Shown here piece after piece: positions 16,333-25,385 of a stretch of 64,000 nucleotides of DNA (the first letter of the stretch is position 1; the number at the start of each line of letters is the position of its first letter). Under the pieces are notes generated by a model, which saw only the letters and a program-made list of their open reading frames with translations, did no database searches and was not told the DNA's origin. This DNA comes from Cohnella panacarvi Gsoil 349 (GTDB taxonomy: Bacteria; Bacillota; Bacilli; Paenibacillales; Paenibacillaceae). A program made the position numbers and the translations under genes. Where the stretch lies: positions 3,423,147 through 3,487,146 of the forward strand of contig NZ_KI911563.1 in assembly GCF_000515335.1 (NCBI RefSeq). Reading direction: 5' to 3'.

Positions 16333-18155
16333 ATCGTACCGGCGAACCGCAAGGGCGGCTGAAGTACGACAGAAGCGTATTCCGGGTAATCGTATTGGCG
16401 GGCGTGCTTCTCGTGTTCGCGACGAGCATTACCGGCATTCTCTCGTTCCGGATCACGCAGAATGAAGTGATGAACAAGCTGAAGACGAACGATCTCGTCC
16501 GCACCGCGAAATCGATCGGCAGCCAAGTCGAAGCCAGAATCGACCGCGCCGTCGAGACGTCTCTCGGGCTCGCGATGGATCCGTCCGTCACCGAGTGGCT
16601 TAGCGGCGGAGAGAAGGACGAGAAGCTCGGCGATATCGTCAGGATGCAACTCGTCAATTTGCAGCATTCGTTCGATTATACAAACTCGTTCGTCGTCAGT
16701 GCGGTGACCAACCAATACTGGGCGGAAAACGGCGAAGTGCTCGAACGCGTCAACCAAGACGATCCGGACGATCAGTGGTTTTTCGATACGCTTGCTTCGG
16801 GCAAACGTACGGCAGTCGTCGTAGATTCGAACAAAAGCCGTCAGGATACATTCGTGTTCGTCAACGTGCTGATCGGCGATCCGAACGATCCTCTTGGGGT
16901 AGCCGGCGTCGGCATGAGCCTCAAGGCGTTGTCCGAGGAGTTCGTGGCCTATAAATACGGCCAACAAAGCCACGTGTGGATGGTCGGCTCGGACGGCACG
17001 ATTCATCTGTCCGATACGTTCGCCCAGACGGGGGCGAAGATCGGGGACTATTTGCCGGAAAAGACGGTTTCTAGGCTGCAGGACGCGATGCCGGGCGAGC
17101 GGCTCATTCTGGAAACCGACAATAACGAAGGCCGGCGCGTCGATATGATCAGTTATCCGCTCCGTTCGGCGGAGATGCGGGTGATCGCCCAGATTCCCCG
17201 CAACGAGACGGTCGGATTCCTCGATTCGATTAAGCTGAATACCGCGATCGCCGTCATCGTCTCCATCGTTCTGATCGTCTTCTTCTTCATCTACATCTCT
17301 CGCAAGCTCGCCGATCCGTATAAGCGCGCCATCAGCTTGAACGAGGAGTTGGAGAGCAAAGTACGGGCGAGGACGAAGGAACTGGCGGAACGCAACAAAG
17401 AGATGACCGACAGCATCCTATACGCGAATCGGATTCAGCAGTCCGTGCTTCCTGCGGATGAGAGGCTGGAGAGCAGCTTCAGCGAATATTTCGCGGTATG
17501 GAAGCCTCGGGACGTCGTGGGCGGCGATTTCTATTGGCTGAGGAAAGTCGGCGACGTTCAGTGGGTGGCGGTAGGCGACTGTACCGGGCATGGCGTGCCC
17601 GGCGCGCTCATGACGATGCTGAGCGTCTCGCTGCTGGACAGGATCGCCGATTCGGGGGAGCACGATTCACCGGCCGCGGTGCTGGGCAAGCTGAACGTGC
17701 TGCTCAAGGAAACGCTGCATCAGATGGAACAAGACGGATTATCGGATGACGGCCTGGATCTTGGCTTGATGTTCATCATGGACGATCGCGCCGTATACGC
17801 CGGCACGGGAGTCACGCTGGCGGTCGGCGACGAGAGCGGCATGCATAGCATTAAAGGCGACAAGCGCAAAATCGGCTACCGTCGCACGCCGGTCGATATC
17901 GCGTATACCGATCATGTTTTCGAAGCGGATGCCGGACGGGTATTTTATCTCATAACGGACGGCATCGTGGATCAGAACGGCGCGGGCAGCACCGCATCGC
18001 TCGGCCGGACGCGATTGCTGGATTGGCTGGCACGGCAACGTACGGCCCCGCTCGCCGTGCAACGGGAGCAGTTCGAACTTACGCTGTCCGCCTATATGCA
18101 AGAAGAGTCCCAGAGGGACGACATGACGCTGCTCGCATTCAAACCTAACGTATAA
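16329..18155 (+). CDS. siaA: SiaA-like membrane PP2C phosphatase
   Basis: This 608-residue protein has a membrane segment at about 18-38, an extracytoplasmic Cache-like sensor (about 45-290, with DPDDQWFFDTLASGK), a second membrane segment near 300-320, a coiled linker, and a C-terminal SpoIIE/PP2C phosphatase domain (about 370-608) with the metal-binding motifs VVGGDFYW and GDCTGHGVPGALMT and the final DDMTLLAFK. It should sense an external signal and dephosphorylate SiaC. It differs from Pseudomonas SiaA in gene order (siaB-siaC-siaA here). The start is the ATG overlapping siaC. Confidence 0.88.
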   Translation: MNRTGEPQGRLKYDRSVFRVIVLAGVLLVFATSITGILSFRITQNEVMNKLKTNDLVRTAKSIGSQVEARIDRAVETSLGLAMDPSVTEWLSGGEKDEKLGDIVRMQLVNLQHSFDYTNSFVVSAVTNQYWAENGEVLERVNQDDPDDQWFFDTLASGKRTAVVVDSNKSRQDTFVFVNVLIGDPNDPLGVAGVGMSLKALSEEFVAYKYGQQSHVWMVGSDGTIHLSDTFAQTGAKIGDYLPEKTVSRLQDAMPGERLILETDNNEGRRVDMISYPLRSAEMRVIAQIPRNETVGFLDSIKLNTAIAVIVSIVLIVFFFIYISRKLADPYKRAISLNEELESKVRARTKELAERNKEMTDSILYANRIQQSVLPADERLESSFSEYFAVWKPRDVVGGDFYWLRKVGDVQWVAVGDCTGHGVPGALMTMLSVSLLDRIADSGEHDSPAAVLGKLNVLLKETLHQMEQDGLSDDGLDLGLMFIMDDRAVYAGTGVTLAVGDESGMHSIKGDKRKIGYRRTPVDIAYTDHVFEADAGRVFYLITDGIVDQNGAGSTASLGRTRLLDWLARQRTAPLAVQREQFELTLSAYMQEESQRDDMTLLAFKPNV

Positions 18156-18179
18156 CGACAAACTAAGAGGCGGTGACGC

Positions 18180-19790
18180 ATGGGAACGCGGAGAAGGGAG
18201 CTCGAGATGTTCGCCGAAGAGCGGCAATTGATAGGAGCCGTTCGCCAAGAGCTCGAAGCAGACGATCAAATGGGCGATGCTCGCAAAGCCACCTATGCGG
18301 CGCTATTGAGCCGTTACGAGAAGTTCCTGCTCGAGACGAATAAAATATGGAACATCAGCGACTCGCAAAGCCTTGCGCTCATGCGCATGGAAACCGAGCT
18401 GAAATCGATGCTCGACAACGCGAGCCAGGGGTTCTTGACGATCGATCGCTCCTTGAAGGTACAGAAGCAATCCAGCGCGGAATGCAAACGGATTCTAGGC
18501 CGCAAAATATCCGGACAGAAGATCGGAGAGCTGTTGTGGCCGGACGACCCGGTGCAGCGAATGGACGCGGAGAATGTGCTCACCCTGATGCTCGACGAGA
18601 CGGCCGATGCCGATGCGCTCGCGGCAAGGCTTCCGGGAACGTTCGAGAAGAACGGATTGCTCGTGCGCATCGAATATAAAAGATTCGTAAGACGCAGCGG
18701 CGACGACGCGCGGATCATGATCATACTGACGGACATGACGGAGCAGCGGCAATCCCGAGAACGGCTCGAGTATTACAGCACCCACGATATGCTGACGGGC
18801 TTGTACAACCGGAATTTCATCGAACGGTTAGTGAAAGACCGCCTCCAACCGATCGACGCGCCTCTCAGCTTGGTGATGACGGATATGAACGGGCTGAAGC
18901 TCGTGAACGACGTGTTCGGCCATTTTCGCGGGGACGAGCTGCTCATTCGCAGCGCGGCGCTGTTGCGCGAAGCGTTCGGCAACGGGGCGGTGTGCGCGAG
19001 ATGGGGCGGAGACGAGTTTCTCGTCCTGCTGCCGGGGACCGACGCCAAGAGCTGCGCCGAGAAAGTGAGAGCGCTCGGCGCAGCATGCGACGCCACGGAG
19101 CCCGATCCGATCAAGATTAGCATGGCGGTCGGCACCGCGACGGCCGCAACCGCTGCGCAGGATTACGAGCAATTGTTCCGGCAAGCGGAGAAAGAGATGT
19201 ATAAGAAGAAGCTGGTCGAGAGCCGCAGCGTTCGTCGCAAGCTGATCGAGGACATCTCGGAGACGATGTACTCGCAGGGCGTCGAGGACCCCGCGCACAT
19301 CGGGCGTTTAACGACGATGGCGGTGGAGCTGGCGGAACGGCTCGGCGTCGCCCGCAACTCGGCGCAGATGAACCTGCTGCTCCTGCTCATCAAGCTTCAT
19401 GACGTCGGCAAGATGGCCATTCCGCACGAAGTGTTCCAGCACGATAAGAACATGACGCCGCAGCAATGGGAGATCATGCGGACGCACAGCGAGATCGGTT
19501 ATCGGCTGGCCTTCTCGCTCGGCGAACCGGCGTTGGCGGAGGCGATCTTGTCCATGCACGAGCGATGGGACGGCAAAGGCTATCCTTACGGACTGCAGCA
19601 GGAGCAAATCCCGGAGATGTCCCGTCTGCTTGCGCTCGTGGACGCGTACGACGTCATGACGCACGGTCATTCTTACCGGAGGCCGCTCACGAAGGACGAG
19701 GCGATTAGCGAGATTATCGACAAGAGCGGCACGCAATTCGACCCGCTCGTCGTCGAAGTGTTCGTCAGTTGGATCGACAAGTCCGAGTAG
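18180..19790 (+). CDS. GGDEF and HD-GYP dual-domain c-di-GMP protein
   Basis: The 536-residue soluble protein has a helical N-terminus, a PAS-like region (about 75-190), a GGDEF domain with intact active site RWGGDEF near 275 and an HD-GYP domain with LHDVGK near 406 and the GYP-loop HERWDGKGYP near 460. GGDEF makes c-di-GMP; HD-GYP breaks it down. It occupies the place of siaD in the Pseudomonas operon but carries an added phosphodiesterase-type domain. Whether both activities work is not known. It starts 24 bases after siaA with GAGGCGGTGACGC as ribosome site and is probably the output of the Sia switch. Confidence 0.88.
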   Translation: MGTRRRELEMFAEERQLIGAVRQELEADDQMGDARKATYAALLSRYEKFLLETNKIWNISDSQSLALMRMETELKSMLDNASQGFLTIDRSLKVQKQSSAECKRILGRKISGQKIGELLWPDDPVQRMDAENVLTLMLDETADADALAARLPGTFEKNGLLVRIEYKRFVRRSGDDARIMIILTDMTEQRQSRERLEYYSTHDMLTGLYNRNFIERLVKDRLQPIDAPLSLVMTDMNGLKLVNDVFGHFRGDELLIRSAALLREAFGNGAVCARWGGDEFLVLLPGTDAKSCAEKVRALGAACDATEPDPIKISMAVGTATAATAAQDYEQLFRQAEKEMYKKKLVESRSVRRKLIEDISETMYSQGVEDPAHIGRLTTMAVELAERLGVARNSAQMNLLLLLIKLHDVGKMAIPHEVFQHDKNMTPQQWEIMRTHSEIGYRLAFSLGEPALAEAILSMHERWDGKGYPYGLQQEQIPEMSRLLALVDAYDVMTHGHSYRRPLTKDEAISEIIDKSGTQFDPLVVEVFVSWIDKSE

Positions 19791-19818
19791 CTACGCGGTA
19801 GAATAGGCTCTCTTATGC

Positions 19819-19859
19819 GAAAGATCTGCTGGCAATCGCGGCAGATCTTTCATATTTTG
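19819..19859 (+). terminator. Hairpin, probable terminator of the sia-like operon
   Basis: A perfect 11-bp inverted repeat (GAAAGATCTGC / GCAGATCTTTC) is followed by ATATTTTGT. The T-run is interrupted. Confidence 0.6.
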
Positions 19860-19914
19860 TACGACAAGGGTACAAGCTGTACATGACAACACGAGGAGGT
19901 GCGCAGAAGGAAGC

Positions 19915-20814
19915 ATGGCTCAACCTATATCCCGCGCAGACGGGGGCAACCGCCGCAGCCGCAAGACGACGCCGGCGATTCGGACGATCCTGAGCTATTC
20001 GGCTCTTCTTATCGGTTCCTTTTTAATCGCGCTTAGTTTTAACCTGTTTTTATTACCTAATAAAATCGCTTCGGGCGGCGTGTCCGGTATTTCGGTCATC
20101 ATCAACGATCTATTCGATATTCCTCCGGCATACGCGCAATGGACGCTCAACATCCCGTTATTCCTCGCGGGCATTCTCGTGCTTGGAAGGCAATTCGGCG
20201 CGAAGACGGCGGTCGGTTCCGTGCTGCTGCCGTTATTCGTCCTGCTCACTTCCCATTGGGAGCCTCCCACCCACGAGCCGCTGCTCGGCGCCGTGTATGG
20301 GGGGCTCGGAGTCGGACTTGGCCTAGGGCTCGTCTTTCGCGGCCGGGGCTCGACGGGAGGACTCGACGTGGCGGCGCAAATCCTGCATCGGTTAACGGGT
20401 ATTCGGCTCGGGCTTTCGGTCGCCGTGTTGGACGGACTGGTTATCGCGTCGGCGGGATTATTCATCTCTCTGGAAAACGCGCTGTATGCGCTGATCGGTC
20501 TATTCGTAACGAGCAAGACGATCGATTTCGTGCAGACCGGCGTCCAGACCTCCAAAGCCGCGTTCATCATCTCGAGGCAACCGCAGCTCGTGTCCGATGC
20601 GATCTTGAACGACCTGGACCGCGGTCTTACGAGGCTGCAGGGCGTCGGAGGTTATACGGGGGAGGATCGGCCGGTGCTTCTCGTCGTCGTCGGTCAGAAC
20701 GAAGTGACGCGGTTGAAGCTGCTCGTGCGCGATGCCGATCCCGATGCGTTCGTCATTATTAGCAACGCGGCAGAGGTGCTGGGCGAAGGGTTCTATGACG
20801 AGAAGCTGCTATAG
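19915..20814 (+). CDS. YitT family membrane protein
   Basis: The 299-residue protein has five to six hydrophobic segments between about residues 25 and 205 (DUF161) and a C-terminal soluble DUF2179 domain (about 215-295, with YTGEDRPVLLVVVGQNEV). The N-terminus is basic and cytosolic. Members of the YitT/YpjC/YqfU group are widespread in Bacillota; their substrate is uncertain. A strong GAGGAGGTG site precedes it. It stands between the sia-like operon and the arginine operon and appears to be transcribed separately. Confidence 0.88.
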   Translation: MAQPISRADGGNRRSRKTTPAIRTILSYSALLIGSFLIALSFNLFLLPNKIASGGVSGISVIINDLFDIPPAYAQWTLNIPLFLAGILVLGRQFGAKTAVGSVLLPLFVLLTSHWEPPTHEPLLGAVYGGLGVGLGLGLVFRGRGSTGGLDVAAQILHRLTGIRLGLSVAVLDGLVIASAGLFISLENALYALIGLFVTSKTIDFVQTGVQTSKAAFIISRQPQLVSDAILNDLDRGLTRLQGVGGYTGEDRPVLLVVVGQNEVTRLKLLVRDADPDAFVIISNAAEVLGEGFYDEKLL

Positions 20815-20857
20815 CGCGTGTCCGTGAAAATAAGTTGTGAAAAATGATGCATAAATG

Positions 20858-20892
20858 TTGTATAAATAATACTCCGAGTGTATAATAATTCA
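20858..20892 (+). promoter_or_regulatory. argC promoter with overlapping ARG-box-like operator
   Basis: TTGTAT (20858-20863) and TATAAT (20881-20886) are exactly 17 bases apart. The palindrome TGTATAATAATTCA at 20879-20892 covers the -10 and fits the ArgR/AhrC operator TGAATnnnnATTCA with one change. A second weaker half-site cluster, TGTATAAATAATAC, lies at 20860-20873 over the -35. Binding of arginine-loaded ArgR here would block transcription. Confidence 0.7.
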
Positions 20893-21038
20893 TCATCAGA
20901 CCTTGAAAAACTCGCTTTCATTCCTGTCCTATATTCGGTACAATGAGTGTGGTTTTCTGCGAGCGCGACAAGGTTATCGGCCGGATCGGCACACTCGGCG
21001 ACCTAACGAATATCTTTGATAGGCGGGGAGGCATCTCT

Positions 21039-22091
21039 ATGAATACGAATCATATCCGCGCGGCCATCGTCGGCTCTACCGGCTACGGCGGCGTTGAACT
21101 TATCCGACTGCTACAATCTCATCCTTACGTGACAATCACTTCGGTTGTTTCGTCTTCCAGCGCGGGAACGTCGTTCGCGGACGCTTTTCCGCATTTGACG
21201 GCGATCCATACCGATCTGCTGGACGGCGTAGACGTAGAACTGATCCGCGGGAAAGCGGACGTCGTGTTCCTCGCTACGCCGCATGGCGTCAGCATGAAGC
21301 TCGCGCCGGAATTCCTGGCTGCGGGACTGAAGGTCATCGATCTTTCCGGCGACTATCGACTGAAAGACGGAGAGACGTACCGCCAGTGGTATAAACACGA
21401 GCCTGCCGTCGCGGCGGACGTCGAGCGCGCCGTCTACGGGCTGGCCGAAGTGTACGGAGAGCAAGTGAAGACGACGGATTTCGTATCGAATCCGGGCTGC
21501 TATACGACGACGTCGCTGCTCGGCCTTTATCCGGCGGTCAAGGCAGGCTGGATCGATCCGAACAGCATCATTATCGACGCGAAGTCGGGGGTATCCGGCG
21601 CGGGTCGCGGACTTAGCCTCGGCAATCATTATTCCGAAGTCAACGAGAACTTCAAAGCCTATAAAGTCAACTCTCACCAGCATACGCCGGAAATCGAGCA
21701 AGTCTTGTCCGAGGCGGCGGGCCGTCCCGTCGTCGTGACGTTCACGCCTCATCTCGTTCCGATGACGAGAGGCATTATGGCTACGACGTACGCGACGATG
21801 ACGGAGAAGCGGAGCGCCGAGGCATTCGTCGAGCTTTATCGGCAATTCTACGAAGGGCGTAAATTCGTCCGCGTTCGTCCGGCGGGCCAACTTCCGGCGA
21901 CGAAGGAAGTGTACGGCTCGAACTATTGCGATATCGGGTTCTCCGCAGATGAGCGTACGGGCCGAATCACCATCATCTCGGTGACCGACAATCTGGTCAA
22001 AGGCGCCGCGGGTCAGGCGATACAGAACCTGAACCTGACGATGGGCTGGGACGAAACGTTGGGATTGGCGTTCGCGCCGGTATATCCTTAA
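21039..22091 (+). CDS. argC: N-acetyl-gamma-glutamyl-phosphate reductase
   Basis: This 350-residue NADPH-dependent enzyme makes N-acetylglutamate semialdehyde, the third step to ornithine. The Rossmann signature VGSTGYGGVELIR is at 9-21 and the catalytic Cys is in SNPGCYTT near 154. A longer in-frame start at 20943 exists, but GGGGAGG eight bases before 21039 and the usual length favour this one. First gene of argCJBDF, with an ARG-box promoter about 150 bases upstream. Confidence 0.96.
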   Translation: MNTNHIRAAIVGSTGYGGVELIRLLQSHPYVTITSVVSSSSAGTSFADAFPHLTAIHTDLLDGVDVELIRGKADVVFLATPHGVSMKLAPEFLAAGLKVIDLSGDYRLKDGETYRQWYKHEPAVAADVERAVYGLAEVYGEQVKTTDFVSNPGCYTTTSLLGLYPAVKAGWIDPNSIIIDAKSGVSGAGRGLSLGNHYSEVNENFKAYKVNSHQHTPEIEQVLSEAAGRPVVVTFTPHLVPMTRGIMATTYATMTEKRSAEAFVELYRQFYEGRKFVRVRPAGQLPATKEVYGSNYCDIGFSADERTGRITIISVTDNLVKGAAGQAIQNLNLTMGWDETLGLAFAPVYP

Positions 22092-22120
22092 TACACGGAC
22101 GAGAGGGAAGACGGAACATA

Positions 22121-23350
22121 ATGGGACAACAGCTGTTTACGATCGTGCAGGACGGCGGCGTTACGACGCCTAAAGGCTTTAAGGCGGCCGGCTTGCATTG
22201 CGGATTGAAGAAGACGGATCGCAACGATCTTGGCGTGATCGTGTGCGAAGTACCGGCGGCCGCAGCCGCCGTCTATACGACGAACTTGTTCCAGGCGGCT
22301 CCGCTGCAAGTGACGCGCGAGAGTCTGATCGCGGGCCGCACGCTGCGGGCGATGCTCGTCAACAGCGGCAACGCCAACGCATGCACCGGCGAGCAAGGAG
22401 AAGCCGACGCTAGAGAGATGCAATCGCGCATGGCGGAAGCGCTCGGCGTGAACAAGAACGAAGTGGCCGTCGCTTCGACCGGCGTCATCGGCGTTCTGCT
22501 GAACATGGAGAAGGTGAACGCGGGCATCGGGAAGCTGCCTTCGCAGCTTCGGGACGACGTTCAAGGCGCCGAAGAGTTCTGCAAAGCGATTCTGACGACC
22601 GACTTGGTCAAGAAGGTCAGTTGCGTATCGGTTACGATCGACGGACGGCAAGTTACGATCGCGGGCGCGGCCAAAGGCTCCGGCATGATCCACCCGAACA
22701 TGGCGACGATGCTGGGCTTCGTGACGACGGACGCCGCTATCGGCTCCGAGCTTCTGCAACAAGCGCTTAGCGAAGTGACGAACCTCAGCTTTAATATGAT
22801 TACGGTCGACGGCGACACGAGCACGAACGACATGCTCGTCGCGATGGCGAGCGGGCTGGCGGGCAACCGCGAGCTGACGGGCAACCATCCGGACTATGCG
22901 GCGTTTTTCGCGGGCTTGCGCCACGTGTGCCAAGAGCTGGCGAAGATGATCGCCCGGGACGGGGAAGGCGCGACGAAGCTGATCGAGACGAGCGTGATCG
23001 GGGCCGTAAGCGATGAAGCCGCACAGGCGATCGCGAAGACGATCATCGGCTCGAGCCTCGTGAAATCGGCCATTTACGGCGCGGACGCGAACTGGGGCCG
23101 CATCATTGCCGCGGTAGGCCGCGCGGGCCAGCCCGTGAACGTGAACACGGTGGATATCAGGCTGGGGGATATTCTCGTGCTGGAGCAATCGAGCCCGGTC
23201 GCGTTCGATGAAGATATCGCGTTGGAATACTTAAAGGGCGACACCATCAACATCCATGTGAACCTGAACATGGGCAGCGGGTCCGCCTTGGCATGGGGCT
23301 GCGATCTGACGTACGAATACGTGCGCATTAATGCCGCCTATCGTTCGTAA
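22121..23350 (+). CDS. argJ: Bifunctional glutamate N-acetyltransferase / ornithine acetyltransferase
   Basis: ArgJ (409 residues) recycles the acetyl group from acetylornithine to glutamate and usually also makes acetylglutamate from acetyl-CoA. The autoprocessing site is the Thr of MATMLGF near residue 196, cutting the protein into alpha and beta chains; KGSGMIHPNMA precedes it. No separate argA or argE is in the operon, consistent with the cyclic pathway. It follows argC by 29 bases. Confidence 0.97.
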   Translation: MGQQLFTIVQDGGVTTPKGFKAAGLHCGLKKTDRNDLGVIVCEVPAAAAAVYTTNLFQAAPLQVTRESLIAGRTLRAMLVNSGNANACTGEQGEADAREMQSRMAEALGVNKNEVAVASTGVIGVLLNMEKVNAGIGKLPSQLRDDVQGAEEFCKAILTTDLVKKVSCVSVTIDGRQVTIAGAAKGSGMIHPNMATMLGFVTTDAAIGSELLQQALSEVTNLSFNMITVDGDTSTNDMLVAMASGLAGNRELTGNHPDYAAFFAGLRHVCQELAKMIARDGEGATKLIETSVIGAVSDEAAQAIAKTIIGSSLVKSAIYGADANWGRIIAAVGRAGQPVNVNTVDIRLGDILVLEQSSPVAFDEDIALEYLKGDTINIHVNLNMGSGSALAWGCDLTYEYVRINAAYRS

Positions 23351-23369
23351 GAGGAGCGTGCAGTCAGAC

Positions 23370-24161
23370 ATGAGTACACAGAGATTCGTGATGAAATGCG
23401 GCGGCAGTACGCTCGCGGCGCTGCCGGACGCTTTTTTCCAAGATTTGCGCGAATTGCAGGAACGAGGCGTTCAGCCGGTCATCGTCCACGGCGGCGGCCC
23501 TGCGATTAACGAGACGCTCGGCAAGCTCGGCATCGAGAGCCGATTCGTGAACGGGCTTCGCGTGACCGACGAAGCGACGCTCGACGTCGTGGAGATGGTG
23601 CTGGCGGGAAGGATCAACAAGGAGATCGTGCGCAAGCTGGCGAAGAACGGCGCGCGAGCGATCGGACTATCCGGCACGGACGGCAATATGATCGATGCGA
23701 AACCGGTGGCGAACAGCGACGAGGTCGGATTGGTCGGCGACGTATCTGGCGTGAAGGCAGAGATTATCGAAGGCGTGATCTCTATGGGTTATATTCCTGT
23801 CGTGGCTCCGATCGGGATCGACGGCGCGAGCCAGCGCTACAACATTAACGCGGACACGGCGGCGGGAGCGGTCGCGTCGCATCTTGGCGTAGACACGATG
23901 ATCGTCGTCACCGACGTGCCTGGCATTATGAGGACGGTTAACGGAGAGAAGGCCGTATTGCCGACGGTCACGTTCGCGGACATCGAAGAGATGATCGCCA
24001 GCGGCGAGATATACGGCGGCATGATTCCGAAAGTCCGCGCCGCGATGAGCTGCCTGCACGGCAACGTGAAAGAAGTGCTGATCGTGGACGGAGCGGCGGA
24101 GCGGGTACTGAGCCGGGCGGTTACGGAAGGACAAATCGGAACGCGGATCACACGCGGATAA
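23370..24161 (+). CDS. argB: Acetylglutamate kinase
   Basis: This 263-residue amino acid kinase phosphorylates N-acetylglutamate. The glycine-rich VMKCGGST lies at the N-terminus, VHGGGPAINETL near 43-54 holds the substrate and GGMIPKVRAA near 215-224 the nucleotide site. The N-terminal arginine-sensing helix of the inhibitable hexameric enzymes is missing, so feedback may be weak or reside elsewhere. The chosen ATG is the one after GAGGAG; an in-frame ATG at 23331 overlaps argJ. Confidence 0.96.
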   Translation: MSTQRFVMKCGGSTLAALPDAFFQDLRELQERGVQPVIVHGGGPAINETLGKLGIESRFVNGLRVTDEATLDVVEMVLAGRINKEIVRKLAKNGARAIGLSGTDGNMIDAKPVANSDEVGLVGDVSGVKAEIIEGVISMGYIPVVAPIGIDGASQRYNINADTAAGAVASHLGVDTMIVVTDVPGIMRTVNGEKAVLPTVTFADIEEMIASGEIYGGMIPKVRAAMSCLHGNVKEVLIVDGAAERVLSRAVTEGQIGTRITRG

Positions 24162-24173
24162 GGAGAGATCGAC

Positions 24174-25367
24174 ATGAGCGAAAGCGCACTGTTCAATACG
24201 TACGCGAGCTATCCCATCACCTTGGTTAAGGGCAAAGGAAGCCGCGTATGGGACGACAAGGGCAAAGAGTACTTGGATTTCATGAGCGGTCTCGCGGTTG
24301 CGAACCTAGGCCATGCGCCGGATAGCGTTAAGGACGCTTTGGTCGCTCAGTTGGATCAGCTGTGGCACGTCTCCAATTTGTTCGGCAACCCGAACAAGGA
24401 GAAGGCGGCTAAGCTGCTCGTAGAGAACAGCTGCGCCGACGCCGTGTTCTTCTGCAACAGCGGCGCGGAAGCGAACGAAGCGGCGATCAAGCTCGCGCGC
24501 CGTTATCAACAGAAGGTCAAGGGCGTCGATCGCTACGAAGTGATTACGTTCAAGCAATCGTTCCACGGACGCACGCTCGCGACTTTGACCGCCACCGGCC
24601 AAGATAAAGTCAAAGAAGGATTCCAGCCGTTGCCGGAAGGATTCCGCTACGATATTCCGCTTCACGATATTCCTGCGCTCGAAGCGGCGATTAACGAGCA
24701 TACGGCGGCAATCATGCTGGAGCTCGTGCAAGCGGAAGGCGGCGTCATTCCGGTCGACCCGCAATTCCTGCTCGACGTTCGCGCGCTGTGCGATCGCCAC
24801 GGGCTGCTCCTGATCATCGACGAGATCCAGACCGGCATGGGCCGTACGGGCAAGCTCTTCGCTTATCAGCATTACGACGTCGAGCCGGATATTATCACGC
24901 TGGCCAAAGGCATCGCAAGCGGGTTGCCGGTCGGCGCGATGCTGGCGAAGGGCGACGTCGTTAACGGCTTCGTGCCGGGGGCGCACGCAACGACGTTCGG
25001 CGGCACGCCGCTTGCGATGGCCGCGGTTATCGCGACGATCGAGACGTTCCTGAAGGACAACGTCGTCGCTCGGGCCGAGGAAGCCGGCGAGTATTTGATC
25101 GCGCAGCTGCAAGAGAAGCTCGCGGGGGTGCCGATCGTCGATCAGATTCGCGGCAAAGGCCTGATCATCGGCATCCTCTGCAAGGAGCCGGTCGCGGAGC
25201 TCGTCTCCGAGCTTCATCGCCGCGGATTGCTGGTCGTCACGGCAGGCCCGAACGTCATTCGGTTGCTGCCTAGCTTGATCGTTACCCATGAAGAAATCGA
25301 TACCGCGGTGAATCAGATCGCCGCCTTACTTACGGAACAGGCAGCGGTTAATTCCGTCAGCCCCTGA
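24174..25367 (+). CDS. argD: Acetylornithine aminotransferase
   Basis: The 397-residue PLP enzyme converts acetylglutamate semialdehyde to acetylornithine. Class III transaminase features are clear: FCNSGAEANEAAIKLAR near 100, DEIQTGMGRTG near 218 and the PLP Lys in ITLAKGIASGLP near 246. A good AGGAGAG site precedes the ATG, 12 bases after argB. Confidence 0.96.
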   Translation: MSESALFNTYASYPITLVKGKGSRVWDDKGKEYLDFMSGLAVANLGHAPDSVKDALVAQLDQLWHVSNLFGNPNKEKAAKLLVENSCADAVFFCNSGAEANEAAIKLARRYQQKVKGVDRYEVITFKQSFHGRTLATLTATGQDKVKEGFQPLPEGFRYDIPLHDIPALEAAINEHTAAIMLELVQAEGGVIPVDPQFLLDVRALCDRHGLLLIIDEIQTGMGRTGKLFAYQHYDVEPDIITLAKGIASGLPVGAMLAKGDVVNGFVPGAHATTFGGTPLAMAAVIATIETFLKDNVVARAEEAGEYLIAQLQEKLAGVPIVDQIRGKGLIIGILCKEPVAELVSELHRRGLLVVTAGPNVIRLLPSLIVTHEEIDTAVNQIAALLTEQAAVNSVSP

Positions 25368-25385
25368 GGAAAAGAGGGACTTACG

